From NCBI RefSeq assembly GCF_002575655.3, contig NC_053036.3, positions 155,844,627 through 155,908,626 on the forward strand: 64,000 nt of DNA, in the 5' to 3' direction. Of the stretch, positions 36,148-45,904 are shown piece by piece. The number at the start of each line of letters is the position of its first letter. Position 1 is the first letter of the stretch. Below the pieces are notes generated by a model. It worked only from the letters and a program-made list of their open reading frames with translations. It did no database searches and was not told the origin of the DNA. The stretch comes from Aegilops tauschii subsp. strangulata (Eukaryota; Streptophyta; Magnoliopsida; Poales; Poaceae). A program made the translations under genes and the position numbers.

Positions 36148-36639
36148 TCCCCACTACAAAAAAAGACACATCCGTGACATTTTGGGCCGAATCAATTTTT
36201 TTCTGTCATACTTATGACACTTCTATGACGATAATTGTAACAAAACCCGGTATCATCATAGATGTGGTGGGGTCCTACTTCTATGACAAAAAATCATGAC
36301 AGAAAATGGGCTTTTCGTCCTGGGCAGGCCGGAGACGCAGCTGCATGACATTCTTTGGGCTGTCCATGACGGAAAAAACCGTGGTAGAAGTGAGGGCGAG
36401 GAAAATATCGGGGAGTTCCCGGTTACGGTGGGTGGTCGGGGGCCGAGCGATGTGCGTTTCTCTCGTACGTACGCGCGTGTGTGCGAGGCGTTGGGCTCTA
36501 ACTGAACCCGAGCGAGGCATTGGGCTCTAACTGAACCCGAGAGATTGCACTGGAGGCTACGCGTTACTGAACCCGAGCGATCGATCGATCCCTTGCTGTT
36601 AACTGAACCCGAGTGATTGCTTCGCTACTGCTGCTAACT

Positions 36640-37130
36640 GAAGCCGATCAAACACTGCTGCCTCCATCCCTGGATGAACATTGAGCGTTGTTGAGGGGGT
36701 TTGGATGAACAGTTCCCGGCGGGGGGTTGGATGAACAGGACCCCGTGGTCGTAGAGGCCGTTGCCGCTGGATGAACAGTACCCCGATCGATCGAGCCGGT
36801 GGATGAACAGGACCCCGTGGAGGGCTGGTTGAACAGTAGCCGGTGGAGGGCTGGTTGAACAGTAGCCGGCGGAGGGCTGGATGAACAGTAGCCCGTGGAG
36901 GGGTGGTTGAACAGGACCCCGTGGAGAGGGCTGGTTGAACTGTAGCCGGTGGAGGAGCGGTGGAGGCTGTATGAACAGGAGCCTGTGGATGAACAGTCGC
37001 AGGTGGAGGCTGGAGGAGGTCGACGGTGGATGAACAGGAGCCCGTGGAGGCAGTCGACGGTGGATGAACAGTAGCCCGTGGAGGCAGTCGACGGTGGAGA
37101 TGAACAATATCCCGTGGAGTCCCGTTTTGC
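36640..37130. repeat. Minisatellite based on GGATGAACAGTAGCCCGTGGAGG
   Basis: More than ten degenerate copies of a 25-45-bp unit (tggatgaacag, tagcc, cggtggagg). The long minus-strand open frames across it (for example 36599-37621) are by-products of the repeat. Confidence 0.75.
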
Positions 37131-37390
37131 GGTACGCCACACCCTTCACGATGAACAGGACCCCCGTTTCGACCGTAGCGCTCCAACACAAGTCCGTTTA
37201 CTCCGTTTTGCAGTACGCCACACCCCTCCCGATAAATAGGACCCCGTTTCGACCGTAGGAGGTCCGTTTCCTCCATTTTGCGGTACGCCAGACCCCTCCC
37301 GATGAACATGATCCCGTTTCCACCGTGGCCGGTCGAACACAAGGCCGTTTCCTCTGTTCTGCGGTACGCCAGGTCTCGTATCCATCGGCT
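37117..37390. repeat. Tandem repeat, four copies, ~70-80 bp
   Basis: tttgcggtacgccacaccc, then atgaacaggaccccgtttc and gaccgta, recurs near 37128, 37206, 37276 and 37356. Confidence 0.75.
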
Positions 37391-37824
37391 ATTCCGTCCA
37401 AGCCGGTTGGCTCCCAATGAACACGACGACGCATTCCGTTCCGACCCAGCCGGTTGCCTCCCCATGAACACGACGACGGTGCAGCTTCTCCGTTCCAACC
37501 CAGCCATGTACACGAGCCCTGGCTGTACGTATGCGTTAGTAGGCGTTCGAGACCCCGCCCGTATGTACGTACGTGGCTGTATTTTCTTTCTTGCACCCTG
37601 GCCGCTATAGTACGTGTACATGCTACGTGCGCGCCTCTACTACGACACGTGCGCGCCTCTACATCGACCAGTATGTACGTACACATTCGCGACCAGAATG
37701 ACAACGCTACGTACGCTTCGACCAGGTGGGTCCCGACTGTCAGGCACTTCCTTGCGTGTGAAGATGTAGCTGGTGGGTCCCAACAGTCAGGGGGCGAATC
37801 ATTTTTTTGCCCGTAATATGGACG

Positions 37825-39177
37825 CACTTCCTTGCGTGCGAAGATGCAGCTGGTGGGTCCCAGCAGTCAGGGGGAAACATTTTTTATGAAATACGGTGGC
37901 CCGTCCGGTGGGTCCCTGCTGTCAGGTGGAGGAATCATTATTTTCCGTGTAATAAGGAGGCACTTCCTTGCTGCGGCCGTGGACCCAGCTGTCAGCCTCT
38001 CCACGTATAGTACTCTTTCGATGGAAGTCGTTCCTTGACCACGTTGACCACTCCGCGGCGAGAGAACCAGGGTGGTGGACGACGGCGAGGCCTAGGAAGG
38101 GGACGACGCGGAGTCGGGGAAGACGCGGTAGTGGAAGCTCACGCGGAGAGGAGTACGCGGGTTCACTGGTTCAGCTTTGGTGTGAGCTTGCCATCACCGC
38201 AGTGCCTGGCCAGCGGTGGGAGTAGTAGGGGGCGGTGAGGTCTCCGCGGCATCATAGCCGGCCATGGGAAGTAGGAGCACGCGGCATGACCGGCGCTGGT
38301 TTTGGCGGCTGGAGCAAGAAGACCAGAGGTTGAAGAAGCACTATGGCCGTTGGATGGACATCGTACGGTCACTGGAGCTAGAATCGTTCATATTGACTAA
38401 GTTGACAAAGCCCTCCGTCCCTGTCAACTTAGTAGGCCCACAAGTCAGTCTCCCACTATGCTGGGTCCCAGCTAGCAGGGGGAGTATTCATTTTTTGTGC
38501 GTAATAAGGAGGCACTTCCTTGCGTGCGAAGATTAACTGGTGGGTCCGACTTGTCAGTGGGGGGAACGTTTTTTCGCGAAATACGGAGGCCCTTCCGGTG
38601 GGTCCCAGATGTCAGGTGGAGGAATCATTATTTTGTGCGTAATAAGGAGGCATTTCCTTGTGTGCGGCCGTGGACCCAGCTATCAGCCTCTCCACGTACA
38701 GTCCACGTCCGATGGATGTCGTTTGTTGACCACGTTGACCATGCCGCGCCCAAAGCACCAGGGCAGTGGACGACGGCAAGGCATATAGCAAGGAGACGAC
38801 ATGGAGCCGGGGAAGAAGCGGCAGTGGATGCCCATGTGGAGAGGTGTACGAGGGTTCACTGGTTCGGCTGCGGTGTGAGGCTGCCGTCGCCGCAGAATAA
38901 CATGAGGTGTGGGTGAGTAGAGGGATGGCCTGGCCAGCGGTGGGAGTAGTAGGGGGCGGTGAGGCCTCTGCGGCAGCATAGCCGGCCACAGGAGGCAGGA
39001 GCAGGCGGCATGACTGGCGCTGCTTTGGGCGGCTGGAGCAAGAAGACCAGAGGTTGAAGAAGCACGACGGCCGTTGGATGGACATCGTACGGTCACTGCA
39101 GCTAGAATCATTTATATTGACTAAGTTGACAAAGCCCTTCGTACGCGTCAACTTAGTAGGCCCATAGGTCAGCCTCC
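37825..39177. repeat. 688-bp tandem duplication plus a third partial copy
   Basis: 37825-38452 and 38513-39177 align almost along their length: cacttccttgcgtgcgaaga, then ggtggaggaatcattatttt, gtgggagtagtagggggcgg, gaagaccagaggttgaagaa, ttggatggacatcgtacggt and caacttagtaggccca. A third, deleted copy follows at about 39195-39390. Copy 2 contains a ~35-bp extra piece near 38898. Confidence 0.85.
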
Positions 39178-39399
39178 GAAACGGTGCGCCCCAGATGTCA
39201 GGGGGAGGAATCATTTTTTGGGCGGCTGAAGCTAGAATATCCGAGATTGAAGAAGAAGCACGACATCCGTTGGATGGACATCCAACGGCCACTGCTGCTA
39301 GAACCGTGTGTTGACTATAGGTTGACAAAGCCTTGCATACGCGTGAACTTACATTTTTTAGGGGACGCATCAACTTAGTAGGCCCACAAGTGTGTGGCA

Positions 39400-40617
39400 G
39401 AGAACTTATAGCCCATTTGCGATTTGTAAGAATGTACAACCCATTTTTGAATTCTAATGGAGTTATTACAGCCCATTTATAGTTTGTTAATAGTACATCC
39501 CATTTTCTAGCTAGGGCAACGATTAATAATTTCAACCAACCGTTCAAAACAGAATTAAATAAAAGTTCCCACATTTTGATGGGATCTGAAATATTTTTGT
39601 CCCGAAATTTCTAGTCAGATTAAATACAATTTCAATATAAATTTGTATTACGTAAAAATCCAACGAAACATTACGCGCGCAACAATTAATGAAATTAAAA
39701 TTTTCAAAATCCAAAAGTAATATTTTATAAACTAATTACGCGTTTGGTGCATTTTTTATAGTTACTGTCCAGTTTTTATAATTACATCCCATTTATTATT
39801 TCTTAAAGTCTATTTTCTTGTTAGGCCTAATGCATCCCTCCTAGGAAAGATTTGCAGCCCAGTGGGGCGGAGAATAACAAGTTGACCCGGATTGTGTACA
39901 ACTGTCGGCTAGGTGGATTGCTGATGTTGAAAAAAAGGCCTGTGTAGTACAGTACAACCTTACATGGCTACTCAGCCCACATTCAGCGATGCCGGAAAGG
40001 CCCAAACAAGGCTTCTGTACAACTTTTTGAAGTCACTGAGCAAGAGAGAGACGGGTCCCACTTCTGTACAACTCAAGAAAAAAGTTAGTGTACAGTGGAA
40101 CCTAATTAAAAGCTGTCACGAGCGAAGAAATAATTCAACGGGTCCCACTTGTGCGTGTGTGTGTGAGAGAGAGAGACCCATCGGTCGATGCTCGTAAATA
40201 CATCTTTCAGCCATATGCATTGATGATGCTCAGTAAAAACTTATATAGTTGACACAATCATATAGAACATCATAGCACACTGAACTTGCATACAAAAATT
40301 TCACGCAGGCGGCACAATCAGGGTGGAAGCAGTGGATCGCTACGGGTAGGGCTATGTTGAAACCAACGAACTCGTACATAACGGTTCTTTGTCTTTATCA
40401 ATGACGGGGAAATATCTTGAATGATGTGCCAAGAAAACAGACAGACAACACAATATATAAGTTCTGCTAGAACATTAAGTTGACGTACAACCCTTTCTAA
40501 AAAAAGTTCAGGTAAAAAAATAGAACATGTCACAATCAAATGTACTGGCACATCAGTGCTTCACACCCATAGCTCGGATTTAACCAGTATCTGACAAGAT
40601 TCAGTTGTTGCCTCAAA
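39400..40617. other. Intergenic stretch without a recognised gene
   Basis: Repeated phrases such as acagcccatttatagtttgt and acaacccattttt (39405-39500, 39770-39800) suggest the tail of the preceding transposon. I see no gene here. Confidence 0.4.
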
Positions 40618-41487
40618 TTAGAGCACATCCAGGCAGCCATCCCTGCCTCTTCTCCCAAAGAAGCAGTGGCCTCCTCCGCATGATGGAGTAGGCCCTGTGC
40701 CATCCATCGTTCCGAGCAACACGGGGAAAGTCTGACGTTGACTCCTGTAATGGACGTCGTCGACGGACCCGGGCACCAGCGGTGGCGGCAGGACTTCGAT
40801 TGATGGATTGACCACTTCTTCGACATGCACGGACACTCGATACAGGTACATCCCTAACGTGGTCCGCGGCGGCCTTGGTGGTGATGAATAGTACAACCCC
40901 AGTTCCTGCACCGGTATCTCAACACCAATCACCTTCGGTATGGTGGACGGCTTCTTCATCCATGCCATAACCGTCAGAGCCCAGCTGTCTGGAGGAACAA
41001 ACATACTTACGAGCTCACCTCCAAGGTCGTTTATAAGCTCATTCATGGACTCGCTGTTCCAAGCACGTCGAGGCATGCCGTGGAAGGTAAGCTTTGTTAA
41101 AAACTCAAGCTCAGAGGGCACCGAGCCCCATCCTGGGTGCCACCGATCAAAGCTCACCAGCGCGCCATCGCAGAACAAACGGCGGGAAGATTCAAACACA
41201 CGACTGCAGTCAAAAGTTGTTCGGAACCTGACGAAGAAATCAGCCGGTGGCGAATAGACTTCGACGAGAAAGTCACTTATTTGGATGCCGTGCGCAATGC
41301 CAAGAGCTTTGACAAGGTCGTCCGGCGAGACGAGAGGCCGGTCGGCGTTGATGGTTACCATCAGCACTTTACCGGCAAACTGGTCATCAAGCGCCACCAT
41401 GCCACTGTTGAGCGACAACACGCAACGCCCGAAGGCAGGACGAACCTCAGGATCTCCGGCTCGGAGATCCGCGTTGACCGGTGACAT
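40618..41487 (-). CDS. DUF4283-like protein
   Basis: A 289-residue uninterrupted frame from ATG 41487 to TAA 40618-40620. Residues ~40-150 follow the pattern of grass DUF4283-type proteins, which occur both as single genes and as gag-like parts of retroelements: DLVKALGIAHGI, FFVRFRTTFDCSRVF, SFDRWHPGWGS, ELEFLTKLTFHGMPRRAWN and MNELINDLGGEL. No zinc knuckle (CX2CX4HX4C) follows, unlike many retroelement relatives. The function of this family is unknown; nucleic-acid binding is often assumed. No reverse transcriptase is nearby, so it may be a host gene, a domesticated fragment or a transposon-carried copy. The start is the first ATG after upstream stops. Confidence 0.65.
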   Translation of the reverse strand: MSPVNADLRAGDPEVRPAFGRCVLSLNSGMVALDDQFAGKVLMVTINADRPLVSPDDLVKALGIAHGIQISDFLVEVYSPPADFFVRFRTTFDCSRVFESSRRLFCDGALVSFDRWHPGWGSVPSELEFLTKLTFHGMPRRAWNSESMNELINDLGGELVSMFVPPDSWALTVMAWMKKPSTIPKVIGVEIPVQELGLYYSSPPRPPRTTLGMYLYRVSVHVEEVVNPSIEVLPPPLVPGSVDDVHYRSQRQTFPVLLGTMDGTGPTPSCGGGHCFFGRRGRDGCLDVL

Positions 41488-42419
41488 GATAGTTCACTTG
41501 AGTACAGGGAGAACATGAGGGGGATTCGGGGGAATGGAGTAGGAATCGAGATTCCAGAGGTGGGGGAGGGGCGGGAGATTGGGGATGAAAAGGTAGCATG
41601 AATTTCGAACACGCGCCAATATGCTCTCGGTGCGCAAGCGCACGAAAACACCGGTGGTGCCCACATGTCGGCCTAAGAGTCCATATTCTTTTTTAGAGCC
41701 CGACCTTTTTTTTGAGGTTCTTTTGAGAGCCCGGCCTAAGAGTCATAATTGACCTATTTAGCATTGCATTACTACTCGGCCCATATTCAATGACACCTCA
41801 CTGGCCCAAACAAGTGTACATCATAGAAAAGACACTGAGCTCAAATTATAACTTGAAAAAAGGAGATATATTCTGAACACTGGAGAATGGTGATGCCCTC
41901 ATTTAGCCCACCAGCAGTTCGAGACAATAAACAGTTCAAAACAATGATATATACAACATTCAAACACTGACTAGTGACTACTACTGACATAAACAACAAG
42001 ACATGATAGTTCATAAGAAGTCTTGCTACACCACCAAAACGCACCCATCTGCAGCGCTCAGACTCTCATGATCCAGACGAGAATGACATTCTAAATAGAG
42101 GCAACTATTACATAGTAAGAGTGACATAGACGAGGATGACCAAATGACAAGGAATATGCATAACAAAAGAGAGAACTACCCATCCAGAACAAGCAGCAAA
42201 GACAACAAGTCATTCGAACATGGATGATCCAACACCATCATAATTTGCAGCCCCGGTTCAGCCACCAGTGATCCGGAGACACCAGTACTCCACCCTTTTG
42301 ATGCAACAACCCAATTACCTATCAACTGAAGGCTCGAACCACATAACTGCCTGTCGGACTCAACACATCCAAGGATCAAAGTTAATCCAGATGCCTTTGT
42401 CATTCTCACCTTCTTTTGG

Positions 42420-44432
42420 CTACAGGCTGTATCGTTGACAATCAGGGGAGTTTGCTCCCGAATTCTTAGGGCTTGCCGTGTAGACACAGTTTTCCATAGC
42501 AAATAGAGCCTCTCTGCCATCAAGGTCCTTGCCAACGGTGATCTCCTGGTCAATCGGATAATTGAGTCCGAGAAACAGAGAGTGTGAACCAAGGCTATTT
42601 ACCCGCCTCCAACTCAAAAATCCTGAAGGCCCCAACAAGCTGGTATCCTGCTCATAGACGTAACAGCCATTGTCTGGATACTCACGTATTTCATGGTGCT
42701 TGCATACAGTGGGGTTTTTGCAATATAACTTTTCCGGCTCATGTGTCCGAATGATCATCAGTCTTTTGCCATCGTCTGATCGAGCGAGGAACCAGTTGTG
42801 CTTCCCTATTTTTGGCAAAGGTGGTGTGATTACAAAGGGCAGTAACTGTAGGGATACTGCATCATATCAAAAAGGACATGCATTGCTAATGTAAGATCAG
42901 CATTGTTCAGAGTATGAGTAGGATAATGCAAGAAACAACATTGATATGTCCCTATTGGAACTGGGAGGAAAATACAGGGAAATGTATACTGGGTTCGAAA
43001 ATATAGAAGTGCCATGCATGGTTATACTCATGTTATCTCACAATCGATTCTTCATAGGAAACTACCATGTCATGCATGTTATGTAATCATGTTCTGTCCT
43101 CACAAACAAATTCTTCAAGGAAACTAACAGAGCATGCATTGTTATATACTCATGTTCTATGGGCAAAATTTTTGTGAGCATATGATTCTAGCCATTGATT
43201 CCTGAAGGGCGAACATAGGCATGTACACATGGTAAGCATTACATGATTTCACTACTTCCAAATATAGAGTTCTCCATATGCACATTTACTTTCCTAATGT
43301 ATGGTTAGATGAAACCAACAGTGTGATGCATTTTTCTACATCATGAAAATGAGAAAACTAACATGGCCATTGATACACTCATATTTAGTACTATATAGAT
43401 TACTATAAAATAAGGAGAATACCAATATCTTCCTAACCGTTCGATTATTCAGGGGTACAAATTGGCAATAATGACATGGTCACAATCGCATGAATTAACT
43501 CATTCCAAATATAGCTGATTTACGGCGTCTCTAATACATTGCCATAGTTCTACTCAAATTCTACTCAAACAGGGATATGTCAATCATCACAAAAAGTTCA
43601 AACAGTGTCATGGCGTCATCATTAACATCAGACGAAAACAACTTACTCGCGCCGTCCCAGCAATACGTGGTGCCATCTGCTTTGTCGATCGCGTAGATGA
43701 TGCCATTGTGTTCAATAGCATCACAGAAGTGTGTATCAGCTTTGACAACGATCCACTGCGAGCTGAGCTGTCTCTAGCTAAAGAAGGCACCGGCGGAAAG
43801 ATAGGCGAGTTCCTTGTCGAACAAGGCAATTAGCTTGAAGTCTGCATAATCCGCATGTCGTGTGGGCACTTGGCAGATTACAATCTTCTACAAAACAAGG
43901 TGCGTCCAACTGACGACGTAATCTAGATGACTTGGACCGCAATGGTAAAACTCTATATCATGCAACGGAGGAAGGATAATCTCATGGGAGGTCTGTAAGT
44001 TCACGAGCACCAACTTTTTCCCGTCTTCTCTGATGGCAGCCATCCAGTGGGAGTTCATGCCGACCCAGTACATACCTGCAAGAAGTTTCGGGCGATGGTG
44101 ATCGATCGTAGTCGAGGGAAATGATGTACGGCGACCCACTACATACCTGCAAAGAAGTTTCGGCTAATGGAGGTCGGATTGAAGTCGAGGGGCATCATGT
44201 ACGCCTCCGTATCATGGTGAGAAAATCTCGCAAGACCAGATAGCAGCAAGCAGGGTGTCTTGAAAAGCTTAGGCCTCGCTTCGACGATGGCCGTGTGCAT
44301 GCCCCTCGAGCATGCAGCCAGCCGCAGGGCGCTCAACATATCCATACACGAACAACAGAGGTCGAGGACGTCAGTGGGGAGATTGCTCCAATCGCGGCTC
44401 ATATGGATGTTGCGTGGTTCGCGTTCGGCCAT
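42420..44432 (-). pseudogene. F-box/DUF295 protein gene, three exons, two in-frame stops
   Basis: Exons 44432-44147, 44075-43647 and 42856-42420 give exactly 384 codons with matching phases (1 and 1). Residues ~13-55 form the F-box (DWSNLPTDVLDLCCSCMDML). The middle resembles the beta-propeller-like body of plant F-box proteins (MYWVGMNSHWMAAIREDGK, WIVVKADTHFCDAIEHNG, IYAIDKADGTTYCWDG). The end is DUF295-like (LGSHSLFLGLNYPI, GREALFAMENCVYTA). Such proteins act as substrate adaptors of SCF ubiquitin ligases; the target is unknown. TAG codons at 43888-43890 (codon 158) and 43774-43776 (codon 196) would truncate the product, although the rest of the frame and all splice sites are intact. Intron 1 is only 71 bp and equals one unit of a 71-bp tandem duplication. 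Intron 2 is 790 bp (gcga^gtaagt ... gatgcag^tatccc). Confidence 0.8.
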
Positions 44433-44704
44433 GGTGGAGTTTGGAAGGTGGGGTTTTGGGGGGCTTGATTTACGGGGGAGAAGGCTCTCGGTGCTGGAGT
44501 GGCTAGCGAGGGAATAGTGGTACTGGGGGAGGCGAGCGAGGCAAGGGTACGCGGGGGCACAGTGAGATGATGAAGAGTGACCTCAGGATCTCCGGCGAGA
44601 GGGAGATGGAGATGGAGTGGTCCTAGGGGAGAGGGAGACGAGGCGAGGCATGCTATACAGCGGCGGTGACAGTGACTGTCGTGGATCTAAGACTGACAGT
44701 AGAA

Positions 44705-45118
44705 TGGGGGGTAGGTATGTAGAGGCAAGATCCTAGCTATGGCGAAGTTGTACACACGAGTTTTACGAGTTCAGGCCCTTCGTGGAGGAAGTAATAGCCC
44801 TACGTCTCGGTGCCCGGAGGCTATCGACTGGATTATATGTGTGTGTGTTACAGAGGGTGCGAACCCTTGTCTCAGAGGAGGGGGTGGCTTATATAGAGTG
44901 CGCCAGGACCCCAGCTCCCCTCCGTTACACAGGGTTCAATGTACATAAAGCGAGAGCGTTACAGGTAACATCAATAATAAAGTGCTATAAATGATCATGA
45001 AGTCTATGAGTAAACGCCCGACTGTTGCTGCGCAGAGTGGCTTTAGGTCTTATGTACGTCGACTGGTCTTTTACATGGTCGAACGGTGGAATGGTCTAGT
45101 GACCTAAAGAAGGAGGGG
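44705..45118. mobile_element. LTR fragment of another retrotransposon
   Basis: gttcaggcccttcgtggagg, gtaatagccctacgtctcgg, ggtggcttatatagagtgcg and gcgccaggaccccagctccc are phrases I associate with a Triticeae gypsy LTR. It stops at 45118, where the Fatima-like LTR begins, so the latter probably inserted into it. Its own termini are not seen. Confidence 0.5.
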
Positions 45119-45573
45119 TGTCGGTGTCAAAACCGGCGGATCTCGGGTAGGGGGTCCCGAACTGTGCGTCTAAGGCGGATGTAATAGGAGGCGGGGGACA
45201 GAATGTTTACCCAGCTTCGGGCCCTCTCGATGGAGGTAATACCCTACTTCCTGCTTGATTGATCTTGATGATATGAGTATTACAAGAGTTGATCTACCAC
45301 GAGATCGTAGAGGCTAAACCCTAGAAGCTAGCCTATGATTATGATTGTTGTTCTTGTCCTACAGACTAAACCCTCCGGTTTATATAGACACCGGAGGGGG
45401 CTAGGGTTACACAGAGTCGGTTACAAAGGGAGGAGATCTACATATCCGAATTGCCAAGCTTGCCTTCCACGCAAAGGAGAGTCCCATCCGGACACGGGAC
45501 AAAGTCTTCAATCTTGTATCTTCATAGTCCAACAGTCCGGCTGTCCGAGTCCCCCCAATCCAGGACTCCCTCA
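45119..45573 (-). repeat. 3' LTR of the Fatima-like element (455 bp)
   Basis: On the minus strand it starts TGAGGGAGTCCTGGATTGG and ends TTTTGACACCGACA. It contains a TATA-type TCTATATAAACCGG (about 45377-45390). The polypurine-like TTCAGGGGCTAC (minus) lies just inside. The flank agggg at 45114-45118 is the candidate target duplication; its partner is outside the window. Confidence 0.85.
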
Positions 45574-45904
45574 GTAGCCCCTGAACTAGGCTTCAATGAC
45601 GATGAGTCCGGCGCGCAGATTGTCTTCGGCATTGCAAGGCGGGTTCTTCTCCAAATCCCGAGTACCTGTCATAACGAGTTGTGTCCGGCTTCCCATGAGT
45701 GTTGTGCTCCTCGGCTTATGTGCTTTAATAATGGCTATTTCCATGCGTCGTGTGAATGCGAGAAGTCAGGGCATTTTTACATTTGCCACCCTAACCATGT
45801 AAGTAAATCGTCTATTTAAAGAGACGGGGATCCTCAGATCCAGATCACACCATCCTCCCACAGCGAGTATCCCTCAGAGCGTGCCCGGAAAAGACCATCC
45901 CATC

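Larger units (their letters stand above)
36152..39400 (+). mobile_element. CACTA-type element, left terminus and repeat-filled interior
   Basis: It starts CACTACAAAAAAAGACACAT right after the satellite array. The subterminal region repeats TATGACA / CATGACA words (36205-36300), a recognised Triticeae CACTA pattern. The interior to about 39.4 kb is stacked tandem repeats with no transposase. A matching CTTTTTTTGTAGTG right terminus was not found in the window, so the right border is a guess. Confidence 0.6.

Noticed and set aside
36599..37621. 340-codon minus-strand frame rich in FIQPP/CSS repeats
   Set aside because: Translation of a minisatellite; parallel long frames exist in the other phases.
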